A stretch of 64,000 nucleotides of DNA, taken from contig NC_134353.1 in assembly GCF_048569485.1 (NCBI RefSeq), forward strand, positions 704,520,458-704,584,457, read 5' to 3'. The position numbers and the translations under genes were made by a program. Numbering within the stretch: position 1 is the first letter of the stretch; the number at the start of each line of letters is the position of its first letter. Of the stretch, positions 44,972 through 57,600 are shown piece by piece. The notes under the pieces were generated by a model. The model made no database searches and was not told the DNA's origin. It was given only the letters and a program-made list of their open reading frames with translations. The stretch is from Anomaloglossus baeobatrachus. Lineage: Eukaryota; Chordata; Amphibia; Anura; Aromobatidae.

Positions 44972-46056
44972 ACAGTGCTAAGCATTAATGAGTACACCCC
45001 AAAAGATTTTTCAGAAAACTTTAGTTTCCTTTGAATACTATTATTTCCTATAGGATACCACACTACATAATACTCCCACAAGTGTGGGCCTTTTATTGTA
45101 AACAAGATTTGTTATTTTGGACACCCAAAAAAGTAATTTTCCTAGCAAAGTCATTCAAGACCATGTTGCAAAAATGAATATTCCACAATGAAAGTCTTAG
45201 GAGTAAAGCTAAAGTTTGGACTACAAAATTCTAATTAAGAATTCAACCAAGTTCAATTATTCATTAAACGGGCATCCAGCACACGGTTGACTACAAAAGG
45301 GAGTTAGTTAAAGAAAATCCCTTCCCACTTCATGCTGTTAGCAATGGCACAACATGAAAGAGAAATGAGACCTGAGAAAGAAAATAATTAAGTTACGCAA
45401 GAAAGATGAAGGTGACAAGAAGATCAGCAAAGCTTTACTTCTCAGTCTGAATACTGTAGCAAAAGTCACACAAAAATTTAACAAGGAACTTCAACCATGG
45501 AACTTCAAAAATCTCACAAAGACGTCCACGCCAACCATGGAAGTTAACACCTAAACAGCATCTTCTGATGAGAAGGGTTGAAGAAAATTGACTTACAAGT
45601 TCACTGCAGTCAACTAAAGTAATGTAAAAAGCCAAACTAGAGTGAAGTAAAAAGCCAAACCAGAGTGAGTGTTTCCCGTGAAATAATACAGCAAGCACTG
45701 CAGAGGTGTGCATGGGTGTTGTCTATGAAGGAAGCCTACCCTAAAGCCCATGCACAAAAAAGCCTGCCTATAATTTCCCCGGGCCGTTGCTGAAAAATAT
45801 GAAGACTACTGGGACTCTATAATCTGGAGTGATGAGAACAAGATAAGTGTTTTTGGAATTGATAACTTCAAAACTGTATGGTGTTGCAAAGGTGAGGAGC
45901 ACAAAGAAAAATGCAGTACCTACAGTGAAACATGGTGGTAACAGTGTCCTTAGGTGGAGCTACATGAGTGCTGATGGTGTCAGGGAGCTACATTTCATTC
46001 ATGGTATCATGAGTTTACAGATATACTGCTATATTGTCACACAGAGATTTTTCTGA
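44972..46056 (+). mobile_element. Tc1-like transposon, decayed, right end missing
   Basis: The left end CAGTGCTAAGCATTAATGAG follows TA. Transposase pieces include KLRKKDEGDKKISKALL, a WSDENKISVFG block (first catalytic Asp) near 45828 and TVKHGGNSVL near 45920. Frames change several times. The sequence breaks near 46056 before the second and third catalytic residues. Confidence 0.7.
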
Positions 46057-46257
46057 CTGTCATGGCGGCGGTGGGATCTGTTCAAACTACTGATTCTGAC
46101 TCTCCACCCAATAAGTTCTCTGGTGTCTGTGATCAACGCAGGTAGACTCAAGCGTTAACCTGCAGAGTAGTAGTTCATATGCAAGCTAGCAAGAGTTAAT
46201 CTCTGCTAGTCTGCTTGTTAAGGCCACGTCACACGCTACGATATATCTAACGATATA

Positions 46258-46611
46258 CCAGCGGTCATTGTACACATTGGCACAAATGACAAAGTTAGAG
46301 GTAGGTGGAAGGTCCTTAAAGATGATTTCAGGGAATTAGGTTGTAAGCTTAAAGCATGGACCTCAAAGGTGGTATTTTCGGAAATACTACCTGTGCCACG
46401 AGCCACACCAGAGAGGCAAAGAGAGATCAGGGAGGTTAACAGGTGGCTCAGGAATTGGTGTAGGAAAGAAGGTTTTGGGTTCCTGGAGAATTGGGCTGAC
46501 TTTTCAGTTGCCTACAGATTCTATGCTAGGGATGGGCTGCATCTTAATGGGGAGGGTGCAGCTCTGCTGGGGCAGAAAATGGCTAGAAGGTTGGAGGAGT
46601 GTTTAAACTAG
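46258..46611 (+). pseudogene. CR1 ORF1 C-terminal fragment (SGNH esterase)
   Basis: Open from the 5' truncation point to the stop at 46609-46611. It contains HIGTNDKVRGRWKVLKDD, FSEILPVPRA and ARDGLHLNGEGAALLG, so the GTND and DxxH blocks of the esterase are kept while the catalytic-Ser block is lost. Confidence 0.8.
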
Positions 46612-46785
46612 GAATGGGGGGTGAGGGTATTCACTTTATAGAAGGGGAATGTAGTGCAGATAGTGACCAGGGCACAAGTAATGAAATTGGGGGTGGTACG
46701 GGGGGAAGGGTTAGGACAGTCAATACAGTAAGCAGGAATACAGGTACAGAGTCATACGTAACATGCATGTACACTAATGCCTGAA

Positions 46786-49364
46786 GCCTCACAAATAAGG
46801 TGGAGGAATTAGAATTATGTGAGGGTACTGAGAATGTAGAGTCCCTATGGGTGGAGATAAGGAGGGGGAGAATGAATAATAAAATACTGATAGGAGTGTG
46901 TTATAAGACGCCGAATATTATGGAAGAGGTAGAGAATCTCCTCATAAAGCAAATTGATAAAGCAACGAGTCTCGGAGAGGTAATTATTATGGGGGACTTT
47001 AACTATCCTGATATAAATTGGGGAACAGAAACTTGCAGTTCCAGCAAAGGAAATAGATTTTTGATAACAATGAAAGATAATTACCTTTCACAAATGGTAC
47101 AGGACCCCACAAGAGGGGGAGCACTACTAGACCTTGTACTAACCAATAGGCCAGACCGCATATCAAATATACAAGTTGGGGGTTACTTGGGGAATAGTGA
47201 TCACAAAATAGTAAGTTTTCATGTATTTTTTAGTAAGATGTATAGTAGAGGGGCTACAAGGACATTAAACTTCAGGAAAGCAAATTTTAAACGGTTGAGA
47301 GATGATCTTAGTGCAATAAACTGGGATGATGTACTAAGTAATAAAAGTACACAAAGCAAATGGGAGACTTTTATGAGCATCCTGAATAGGGCTTGTGCAG
47401 AAAATATACCCTATGGGAACAAACATGCTAGAAATAGGAGGAAACCCCTATGGCTAAATAGAGCTGTAAGGGAAGCAATAAAAGAAAAACAGAAAGCCTT
47501 AAAAGAATTAAAGAGGGTAGGTAGTGATGAGGCATTATATAATTCTAGAAAATTAAATAAAATATGTAAAAAGCAAATTAAGTTAGCTAAGTTTGAGACA
47601 GAGAGACTCATTGCGAGAGAAAGTAAAAATAATCCTAAAATATTCTTTAACTACATAAACAGTAAAAAACTGAAAAGCGATAGTGTTGGCCCCCTTAAAA
47701 ATAGTCTTGGTGAAATGGTGGAAGGGGATGAGGGTAAAGCCAACCTGCTGAATGACTTTTTTTCTACGGTTTTTATACAAGAAAATGCCATGGCAGATGA
47801 CATGACCAGTGATACCATAAATTCACCCTTGAATATTACCTGCTTAACACAGCAGGAAGTACGCCGCCACCTCGAAATCACTAAGGTTGACAAATCTCCG
47901 GGCCCGGATGGCATACACCCCAGAGTATTACAGGAATTGAGTTCTGTGATAGATAGACCATTATTTTTAATCTTCTCAGATTCCTTAATAACAGGGTCGG
48001 TACCGCAGGACTGGCGCATAGCAAATGTGGTGCCAATATTCAAAAAGGGGACAAAAACTGAGCCGGGAAATTATAGGCCGGTAAGTTTAACCTCTACGGT
48101 TGGTAAAATCCTTGAGGGTTTCTTGAGAGATGCTATACTGGAGTATCTCAAGAAAAATAACCTTATGACAGAGTATCAACATGGGTTTATGAGGGATCGA
48201 TCCTGTCAAACTAATTTGATCAGCTTCTATGAAGAGGTAAGTTCAAGCCTGGACCAGGGAAATGCAGTGGATGTTGTGTATATGGACTTTTCAAAAGCTT
48301 TTGATACGGTGCCACACAAAAGGTTGGTACATAAAATGAGAATAATGGGGATAGGGGAAAATATGTGTAACTGGGTTAAAAACTGGCTCAGTGATCGGAA
48401 ACAAAGGGTGGTTATTAATGGTACGTACTCGGACTGGGTCTCAGTTCATAGTGGGGTACCACAGGGGTCAGTATTGGGCCCGCTTCTTTTCAACATATTT
48501 ATAAATGACCTTGTTGGGGGCATGCGGAGTAGAATTTCAATATTTGCAGATGATACTAAACTCTGCAGGGTAATCAATACAGAGGAGGATAAGTTTATAT
48601 TACAGGGAGATTTATGTAAATTGGAGGATTGGGCTGAGAAGTGGCAATTGAAGTTTAATGTAGATAAATGTAAGGTCATGCACTTGGGTAGAGGAAATAA
48701 CATTTATGATTATGTACTTAATTGTAGAACACTGGGTAAAACAGACACAGAAAAAGACTTGGGTGTATGGGTGGATGGTAAACTTCACTTTAGTGGACAG
48801 TGTCAGGCAACTGCTGCCAGGGCTAATAAAATAATGGGATGTATTAAAAGAGGTATAAGTGTTCATGAAAAAAATATAGTTCTACCTCTGTACAAGTCAC
48901 TAGTGCGACCGCACTTAGAATACTGTGTACAATTCTGGTCAACGATATATAAGAAGGACATAGCTGAACTGGAGAGGGTGCAGAGAAGAGCCACCAAGAT
49001 TATTAGAGGAATGGGTGGGCTGCAATACCAAGACAGGTTATTAAACTTGGGGTTATTTAGTTTGGAAAAACGAAGGCTTAGGGGGGATCTAATCACAATG
49101 TATAAATATATGAGGGGACAGTACAGAGACCTTTCCAAAGATCTTTTTACACCTAGGCCTGCGACTGGAACATGGGGGGATCCGCTACGTCTTGAGGAAA
49201 GAAGGTTTAATCATAATCACAGACGAGGATTCTTTACTGTACGAGCAGTGAGACTATGGAACTCTCTGCCGCATGATGTTGTAATGAGTGATTCACTACT
49301 AACATTTAAGCACAGCCTGGACGCCTTTCTTGAAAAATTTAATATTACCAGTTATGTATATTAG
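46786..49364 (+). pseudogene. CR1 ORF2, long RT frame with damaged endonuclease
   Basis: An 854-codon frame from 46800 encodes a truncated endonuclease and a complete-looking reverse transcriptase (KSPGPDGIHP, FKKGTKTEPGNYRPVSLTS, SIFADDTKL with FADD at 48543-48554). A TGA at 46782-46784 stands where the first LINE has Arg in NARSL. About 70 residues of the endonuclease, including ETWLDE, are missing between VEELEL and ENVESLWVE. The later endonuclease motifs GDFNYPDINWG and SDHKIVSF are present. The C-terminal RAVRLWNSLP block is intact. Confidence 0.85.
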
Positions 49365-49523
49365 ATTTTATGACAGGGTATTGATCCAGGGAACTAGTCT
49401 GATTGCCGGATGTGGAGTCAGGAAGGAAATTTTTTCCCCATTGGAACTTGTTTGCCACATTGGTTTTTTTTTGCCTTCCTCTGGATCAACATGTTAGGCT
49501 ACGGGTTGAACTAGATGGACTTA

Positions 49524-49690
49524 GGGGTACTTTGCACACAGAGATAAATCTTTGGCAGATCTGTGGTTGCAGTGAAATCATGGACATATTCTTCCATTTG
49601 TGCACAGCCACAAACCTGGCACTGATTGTCCACAATTTCACTGCAACCACAGATCTGCCGCAGATTTATCTCTGTGTGCAAAGTACCCCT
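49524..49690. mobile_element. palindromic MITE, Harbinger-like, 167 bp, TTA target
   Basis: The perfect terminal repeats GGGGTACTTTGCACACAGAG and their complement continue inward for about 65 bp with few mismatches. TTA flanks both sides (49521-49523 and 49691-49693). It splits the CR1 3' UTR. Confidence 0.8.
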
Positions 49691-49950
49691 TAGAGTCTCC
49701 CTTCAACCTTAAAAACTATGATACTATGATATGTCGGCGGGGTCACGGAATTTGTGATGCACATCCGGCACCGTTAGAGATGTCATAGTGTGTGACAGCT
49801 CTGAACGACTGTGAACTAGCAAAAATACTCACCTTATCATTGCTCGTTGACACGTCGTTCATTTTCAAAATGTTGTTCCTCCTTCTGTGCGCCGGTTGTT
49901 CATCGTTCATCTGAGGCAGCACACATCGCTACGTGTGACACCCCAGGAAC

Positions 49951-51104
49951 GTGCTGGCTCCTTTTTCTCTGTTATGACTGTAGTTATGCTACAATTTCTG
50001 GTGACTGACCATCACCATACCATGCACGCCTGATTTTGCTTTGCAATATATTCCTCCTGTTGGTAGCTGTTCAGATTCAGTTACCTCACCCCTTTCCACA
50101 GGCAATGCTAATTAAGCACCATTCTTGGATCTGGTCCGCCTTTATCAATGGTTGCTGTCTGGCACTGGGAGGGTCAGTTCTGATATAGTCCTGGTATGTG
50201 TAGAGCTTGCTCCACATGCTGGGACCTGGGCTGGTCGCTATCCACAATTGCCTTTTTTGCAACATGGAAGCGGCTATATACAGGTTACAGGCATGTGTGC
50301 TCCATTATGGTTCTGCTTTTAACTTTATCTAGGAGGCCGCATGGCACATGAAATACGTAATATAGGTTAGGACCCCCCTATTGAGATTTGCCGTGACGTT
50401 GGCAGGGGTGGCTCAAAGAATTGATCAATTATTTGCTAAAAATCTCATTTTTATAGTACAGTTGGAATAAATCTGTGAATTTTCACTTTTTATATGATGC
50501 ATGCCAATTTCAGATCGTGCTGGCTCCTTTTTCTCTGTTATGACTGTAGTTATGCTACAATTTCTGGTGACTGACCATCACCATACCATGCACGCCTGAT
50601 TTTGGTTTGCAATGTATTCCTCCTGTTGGTAGCTGTTCAGATTCAGTTACCTCACCCCTTTCCACAGGCAATGCTAATTAAGCACCATTCTTGGATCTGG
50701 TCCGCCTTTATCAATGGTTGCTGTCTGGCACTGGGAGGGTCAGTTCTGATATAGTCCTGGTATGTGTAGAGCTTGCTCCACATGCTGGGACCTGGGCTGG
50801 TCTCTATCCACAATTGCCTTTTTTGCAACATGGAAGCGGCTATATACAGGTTACAGGTATGTGTGCTCCATTATGGTTCTGCTTTTAACTTTATCTAGGA
50901 GGCCGCATGGCACATGAAATACGTAATATAGGTTAGGACCCCCCTATTGAGATTTGCCGTAACGTTGGCAGGGGTGGCTCAAAGAATCGATCAATTATTT
51001 GCTAAAAATCTAATTTTTATAGTACAGTTGGAATAAATCTGTGAATTTTCACTTTTTATATGATGCATGCCAATTTCAGATCGTGCTGGCTCCTTTTTTT
51101 CTTA
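49951..51104 (+). repeat. 566-bp tandem duplication (two units plus a partial third)
   Basis: GTGCTGGCTCCTTTTT begins units at 49951, 50517 and 51083. The two full units differ at only a handful of positions, so the duplication is recent. The third breaks off after about 20 bases at the start of the 26-bp minisatellite. I do not recognise the unit; it has no convincing ORF. Confidence 0.9.
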
Positions 51105-51680
51105 GGGGACAATATGGGCACGATACTACAGGGGACAATATGGGCACAATACTACAGGGGACAATATGGGCACATTACTACAGGGGACAATATGGGCACA
51201 TTACTACAGGGGACAATATGTGCACATTACTACAGGGGACAATATGGGCACATTACTACAGGGTACAATATGAGCACATTACTACAGGGTACAATATGGG
51301 CACATAGCTACAGGGGACAATATGGGCACATTACTACAGGGGACAATATGGGCATATTACTACAGGGGACAATATGGGAATATTACTACAGGGAAAAATA
51401 TGAACACATTACTACAGGGAACAATATGGGCACATAGCTGGAGGGTACAATATGGACACAGCTACATTGGACAATATGGGCACATTACTACAGGGGACAA
51501 TATGGGTACATTTCTACAGGGGACAATATGAACACATTGCTACAGGGAACAATTTGGGCACATTGCTACAGGGGATAATATGGGCACATTACTACAGGAC
51601 ACAATATGGGCACATTACTACAGGACACAATATGAACACATTAATATGGGGAACATTACTACAGGGCACAAGGATGCGCA
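51105..51680 (+). repeat. minisatellite, 26-bp unit
   Basis: About 22 copies of GGGGACAATATGGGCACATT followed by ACTACA, with moderate drift to the right. All frames are open over long stretches, which is an effect of the repeat. Confidence 0.9.
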
Positions 51681-51836
51681 CATTACATTTTACTGGTATC
51701 TATTTTTATTTTTGAAATTTACCAGTAGCTGCTGCATTTCTCACCCTAGGATTATACTTGAGTCAATCTTCCCAGTTTTCTTGTGGTAGATATAGGTGCC
51801 TCAGGTTGGCTTATACGTGAGTATATACGGTATTTA
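51681..51836. mobile_element. right end of a minisatellite-bearing DNA transposon
   Basis: It ends GGCTTATACGTGAGTATATACGGTA, an end of the type widespread in vertebrates with CTTATAC/TATACGG termini. The left end is missing; the minisatellite at 51105-51680 forms its interior. Confidence 0.5.
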
Positions 51837-52799
51837 TCCTGCAAAGGTCTCATACAGCTTTGAAGACAGAAAAATGTTCTGGATCTTTTACTATAGCAAA
51901 ACAAAGGCAAATTATTTAGTGAACAGATAGTTTTTATTGTGCAAAATAAGGAAATATAAAATATATTGAATAAATAAGATAAATGGGACCGAAAGGATGA
52001 TTTCAGCGTATGATCCAGAAACATAATGTGAACATTGCCTTAGTGATCACCAGTTTATTGTAATTTCATTTTCGTACTGTAAGGATAAATTAATTTATCA
52101 AAGCTTTTATGCCATGATATAATGATTCAGCATTTTATAGTCATTATCATCTTGAGCAGAATATATTTGGATATATAGCATATTTCTACTTATATGGAGG
52201 TAATTATGGGATCACTGTGACTAGTGGTAGGAAACCAGAAGATGTTCTGTACTCCGCTGATATTGCAGAGTGTAGGTCTTCCACATAATCTTCAAACCAC
52301 TTCCTCCTCAAGGCACAACTCGTGTCAAAATAGAACATTTCTCTTTCCCGTGACGGATACTGTTCAAATTGATATTGCAGGACTATAGTAACTACAGCTC
52401 TGCGTAATCACCTTCCTGACAAAACCTACACAAAAAACCCTGAAACTGTAAACATGGAGCTTTTATCCAGGTTTCACGTGTAGCTTCTTTAGTCTTTGTA
52501 AGATGGTGTTTATTAGTATTTATAGGACGGTAATATTTTTTTTGTTTTGGTGTTTTATCACTATACATAATAAAGAATGATGAGGTCTCCAAGGAATTCA
52601 TGTGTTATCCCTTAAAGATAGGAGCAGTGGTGTAGGAAAGCAATAGTTTATAGGGGGAAAAATAGTCAGTTCCACTTTTGTTCATAACAGAATGGCTGGA
52701 GCCAGGTAAGGGGGTGACAAATGGAGTGATTGAATACATGCTGTCATATTCCAACAAGGAGAAGCAGAACAATGGAAAGAAAAGGGTTAAAACCTGTTG
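51837..52799. other. no gene recognised
   Basis: AT-rich, no repeat family or coding region recognised. Confidence 0.35.
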
Positions 52800-52890
52800 T
52801 GAATCCTCGGAAAATTATTTATTCAACGCGTTTCGGAGTGGATACTCCTTCAGGAAATCACAAATGTATCCACTGCGAAACACATTGAAA
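52800..52890 (-). mobile_element. Penelope-like remnant with hammerhead-like core
   Basis: On the minus strand it reads CCTGAAGGAGTATCCACTCC then GAAACGCGTT. The helix II stem GGAGT/ACTCC and the GAAACGCGT core are clear, but the CTGANGA box has lost two bases. Nearby TATCCACTGCGAAACACATTG (52868) is an inverted echo of it. Confidence 0.5.
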
Positions 52891-54419
52891 AAATCACTTT
52901 CCCAGGATTTTGCATTCATCTTCTATAACAGCAGCGCAGCTTTTAACCCTTCTCTTTCCAGTGTCTGCTTTTCCATGCCATTGGGGCTGCTGCAGCCGTC
53001 ATTTGTGCCATTTTGCTTGTTATGTCCCACACAACCTATTGTGGCTTTGCTTCCAATCACTTTTATCACCTCCAAAGATAATATCCTATTGCGCTTGTCT
53101 CTTTTATAGTTAGTGATATTCCCCCAAGGATCAGTCTAGGTACACACTGTTTTTGCACTTGGACTACAGTATTCCTCCTGAGTTTTTCCCAATGTATAGT
53201 GTAATTTTGCCAAAGGCAGCCATTCCCAAGTGAAGGCCAAAAGTGTGTTTTTTGTCCTCTGTCTGGCTGGTATGCGCTGTCATACCGTTTGTTTGTTTGA
53301 TTGTATAGGAAAGTGCGGCAGACTGAGCTTTCCATTCAGGTTACTGCAAAGAAAAGTATACTATGCCATATATGTTTCTATACAGTAGAACCCTATGGTG
53401 GATGGCTGCCTTGGCATCCACACTCACAGTGGCCACTGTTGGGCACATACCTACTGACAATGGGCACAGAAAATTATTAAAAGTCCATTCTAACGAAAAA
53501 GAATTGTCCAAAGCTGACAACTATATTTTGGCCGCAGTCACATTGCACTTAACGCACCATGGCTGCAACGTGTGGATGAATCCTTTATCTACTGATCTAA
53601 CCATAAATAAGGCAAAAAAGACCCAAACTTTTCAGAATATTACAGAACAGACGGGAACATATATTTTATGTAGGTTTATTAGGATTCTCAGGTTGTAAAC
53701 ATTAATTACAGCAACAATCAGTATAACAAAATAATCACTGGGTGGATATGCACTGTAGGAGGCGGGTTACTTTTAGACAGTCGTACAGTAGGGCACAGGT
53801 TCCACCTTACATATAAGGTGACAGAGGCACCGGATTAACAGGCAGTGGGTTTGCTTACCCCTTCATCCCAAAATATAAGAATGTCAACTAGTCAGTGTCT
53901 ATTAATAATATTTACAAATATGGAAGATTGTGGAGGTTCTAATGTTAAACATTTCTAGCTTATGACCCTATGTACCTATTATTCTGCAAGTAATTGTTTA
54001 TACAGAAATTGAGAAATAAGTAAATGAGAAATAATAGTCTCATATGTCGTGTGAGTTAATCATAAAGTCTATTACACGTAAAATTCCTTTAGTTCACTGG
54101 ACTAGACAAGTGCCGGTTCATCACATAATCGCAGGAGAAGAGCAGAGTTAATTTCCTATTACAGATCCGAGTAAACCAGAGAAATCAGAAGTCAAAATAT
54201 GGATTCCAAATACAAAGAAAATCAGTAAAAGGGAATTTCTACACTTCTTTAAAATGCAACAGTGGAAAGTCATGGTCATAAAAAATAACAAACGCATACT
54301 TACCCTTCCTCCCCAATCCATCCTCCAGAAGGTCTGTGCCGGAATGGAAGAGATGACGTCCCGACCACTAGCTACCGCACCCTACAGCCAATCAGTGGCC
54401 TCCACAGTCTGGTCACTGA
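52891..54419. other. no gene recognised
   Basis: Unassigned. A 111-codon frame at 53363-53698 has no recognised domain and begins with a repeat-like segment; I do not call it a gene. Confidence 0.35.
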
Positions 54420-54825
54420 TAGAGATGAGCGAACCCGAGGTTCGGTGTTTGTACCAAACACAGACTTTACAAAAAAAAACTGAGTTCGGACACTTTAGCT
54501 ATGCAAACCACTTGCGTGTGCATCGCTGTGCTCGGCTACGCTCGGTGCTCAGCCCGGTGTGATCCACTTGCAGTGTTTTATCGCCTCGCACTGGGGGTAA
54601 CAACAACGCGATCAGATGTAGTGTGCACCAAAAAAAAAGGAAAAACTATGCCCAACTGCCCTCGGAAGTGGTCTGTATATGGCTGGCTGCATGTGAGCGG
54701 AGACCCGAACTGCCCAATTAGTGACCTCTGGTGGGGTTCAGGACAAAATCGGGTCCCAAACCAAACTTTATCTAAAGTCCAACTGAACCGGCTGAACCGA
54801 ACTTCCACAGGTCTGCTCATCTCTA
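54420..54825. mobile_element. hAT-like MITE
   Basis: The ends TAGAGATGAGCGAAC and GCTCATCTCTA are complementary over 11 bases. ACTGATA or a close variant stands at both sides, close to an 8-bp duplication with shifts. Internal GTTCGG/CCGAAC blocks are also inverted. The TAGAGATGAGC terminus fits hAT. Confidence 0.6.
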
Positions 54826-56693
54826 GACTGATAATTGTGTCATCTCTTCCAGATCATCAGAGTGATAATACTGGAGTGGAGGGTAGATTCCATCTTAGTT
54901 TTCTTCATAAGCATGACTTCCCACTTGTAAAGCAGAATGCTGCTTTAACACTAGAACACGCAACCATAGAAATCTACCATAGAAAACAAGTAACCTAGCA
55001 GGCCTGCGAGGCCCCAGGCATGCGTTCTAGGGTTAAAAATAAATACTAATACATGTAGACACAAGGCTCTATTCATTGTTTGCAATTTATATTTGTCTCC
55101 TTTTTGTTTTATGGTATTCTCTCAATCGTTTTGCACCAAATTCATCATAATGACGCACACATTTAATTTATTTTTAAATAAGAAAAAAATGGTGTTTTTT
55201 TTATCTGAAACTTTTCTTGCGACTATTCAGCGCAAAAAAATTGCATGTTTTGCTAAGTGCCACAAAAATTAAACCAAAATAACTGGCATTCATACAATTA
55301 CTCCGGGGAAGAGTGGGGTGGAGTACTGACGCATGTTTGTGCCAAATTTTGCAACAGATCTAGAAGGGTCTGTAATGATATATAAAGTAGCTCTGCTGCA
55401 TCTCTACACAGTAACAGCAGAGATCAGTGAGAAGAGGGCGTGTCCTTTTTTTCTCCTGTGTGTTGCTGCCTGTTTATGATTGGTCAACCTCATGCAAGGG
55501 AAAAGGTACATGCTCCCGAGACAAATCGCTGGTAACCAGTTGAACTAGAACATAAATTCTACCCTAAACTTTATCCCTGCAACAGAAAGGAGTAATTGAA
55601 AAGTGAAAACGACATTTTTTTTACATCAGTGATATAGCCAGTTTAACATGTTCAAACTGATAAAATGTCCTCTAAAAAACTGTGTAAAAAAATGGCATTT
55701 GTGAATCCAACCTCAGATCAAATAAGCTGAGCAAAAAATTAGCTGCGTTTTGATGTATGAGATTTCTATATTTCCACATGTGTCTACTTCTGGGAGTTTT
55801 AGTTTTGTCCTTAAATATCCCTAATAGGATAAAAGGCATCTGTTTCTTTTCCTATAGAGATGAGTTTGTGTATGTCAAAGTATAAAGGCAAGAATAAAAG
55901 AATTGCTGAAAACTATGCAATAGAAACCTAATGGATGGCAAAGCAATATGCATTTAATACACAGTGTAGAGATATAATCTGTAACTGCATAGTACAATGA
56001 GACGCTTGTATGTGAAGGTCTGTGGACAGTGTGTACACAATCTCCACGAGAAAGAATGCTCTGTCTCATTAATTCCACTACGATATAAAAAATGACTAAA
56101 CAGAGTGCATATATGTAATGATAACTGATGATCTGGGGCCAGCAGGACTTTTAAGATGGTCATACATTTTAGGCTAAAGTTAGTTAAACTTGACAATTTA
56201 GTTTGCGTTGAATTTCAACATTCCCAATCCTTTTTTCTCAAGGCACACAAGCCGCCGCCACGGTTGCTGACAAATGGCTTACTTTCCTCCCCCTATACGT
56301 AATATATGTGTTCGGATCAGAATACTGTTTGGCTATCAGCTCTTGAATGTATATGGCCACCTTAAACTTTATGTCCTAAAGATATTACTCAAGAGCAGTA
56401 ATAAGGCTATGAGATTAATAAACCAGGTCTAGTCTATCTCTGTATGCCTCTGATTTCATACTTCATCACACATAATGTTCCATCTTCTATCATAAGCATG
56501 GAGCAGTCCACCCTAGGATCATTACGCATTAGTGTTTGTAAAGGGTAGTAGCTATTTACAGTATTCTGCTATAGAGGAACACAAAAAACTCTTTGAAATC
56601 TGTTGGAAATCACTCATTAAGGTTTTGATTAATTTATAGAGAAAAAAGCTTTACGACAAAGAGTCTAGTTGTAGCCCTAGTCTAAAGGGTGCT
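54826..56693. other. no gene recognised
   Basis: AT-rich sequence without recognised genes or clear repeat ends. Confidence 0.35.
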
Positions 56694-57255
56694 TTACACG
56701 CTGCGACATCGCTAATGATATATCGTCGGGGTCACGGTGTTTGTGACGCACATCCAGTGTCGTTAGCAACATCGCAGCGTGTGACAGCTAAGAGCGACGT
56801 CAACGATCGCAAAAACGTCAAAAATCGTTGATTGTTGACATGTCGCTCCTTTTCATAATATCGTTGGTGGTGCATGCCACTGGTTGTTTGTCGTTCCTGC
56901 GTTATCACACATCGCTATTTGTGACACCGCAGGAACGACGAACATCTCCTTACCTGCGTCCACCGGCAATGAGGAGGGAAGGATATTCCGCCCGCTCATC
57001 TCCGCCCCTCCTCTTCTATTGGATTCTATTGGACGGCTGCCATGTGATGTCGCTGTGACGCCGCACGAACCGCCCACTTAGAAAGGAGGCGGTTCGCCGG
57101 CCACAGCGATGTCACAGGGAAGGTAAGTCCGTGTGACGGGTGTAAGCAATGTTGTGTGCCATGGGCAGCGATTTGCCCGTGAGGCACAACCGACGGGGGC
57201 GGGTACGCTCGCTAGCGATATTGATAGTGATATCGCAGCGTGTAAAGTGCCCTTT
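56694..57255. mobile_element. Harbinger-like MITE, 562 bp
   Basis: Ends AAAGGGTGCTTTACACGCTG and CAGCGTGTAAAGTGCCCTTT are complementary. The interior contains CGACATCGCTAATGATATAT near the left and the inverted GATATTGATAGTGATATCGC near the right. It is the same family as the split MITE at 46220-49950. The exact target duplication is unclear. Confidence 0.65.
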
Positions 57256-57256
57256 A

Positions 57257-57600
57257 GGCTAAGTTCACATGTCCTGTAGTCATCCGTTAGAACGGATCTG
57301 TTGGGAAATTAATTTCTGCAGTTTTTTTAACATGCGAGTCTATGGTCAACTGAACTGTTAACGGATTGCTATTTAGTCAACCGTAGCATTCGTAATGGAT
57401 CCATTGTTTTCTTAACGGATTTGTTAGAAATGGATGATAAATACCAATCTGTTAATAGATCTATTGTCCATAGACTCCACATGTTAAAAACGGATCTGGC
57501 AACACATCCGTTATTTAACAAAAGGCAAAAAAGATGTGTTTGCACAAATTTTTTCTAAATGGATCCATAATAACGGATGACTACAGGGCTTATGAACCCT
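57257..57600. mobile_element. MITE with inverted CATCCGTTA ends
   Basis: GTAGTCATCCGTTAGAACGG near the left pairs with CGGATGACTAC near the right, and GGATCCATT and ATGGATCC blocks are inverted inside. Superfamily unresolved. Confidence 0.55.

Larger units (their letters stand above)
46258..49728 (+). mobile_element. CR1 LINE, 5'-truncated
   Basis: It starts inside ORF1 and ends with an octamer tail of CTATGATA type (49718-49730). GATAT is found at both junctions (46252-46256 and 49729-49733), a possible short target duplication. It is the same clade as the LINE at 26150 but a different subfamily, judging from the many protein differences. Confidence 0.8.
46220..49950. mobile_element. Harbinger-like MITE interrupted by a CR1 LINE
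   Basis: The left part is AGGCCACGTCACACGCTACG after a TTA (46217-46220 region). The right part (49734-49950) contains GGCGGGGTCACGGAATTTGTG and GACGTGTCGTTCA-like blocks as in the MITE at 56694-57255. The CR1 lies between. The right terminal repeat is lost at the junction with the 566-bp repeat. Confidence 0.6.

Noticed and set aside
50340-50500. Resemblance of GCCGTGACG...GGCAGGGGTGGC to spliceosomal snRNA segments
   Set aside because: Only short matches; the flanking sequence fits no snRNA secondary structure that I know.
50125-50888. Two nearly identical 65-codon ORFs
   Set aside because: They are the same frame in two tandem 566-bp units, short, and without a domain or start context.
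51041-51789. Overlapping ORFs with ITTGDNMGTLLQGT-like repeats
   Set aside because: They arise from the 26-bp minisatellite in several frames.
53363-53698. 111-codon plus-strand ORF
   Set aside because: No recognised domain, no splice or promoter context; likely chance in unassigned sequence.
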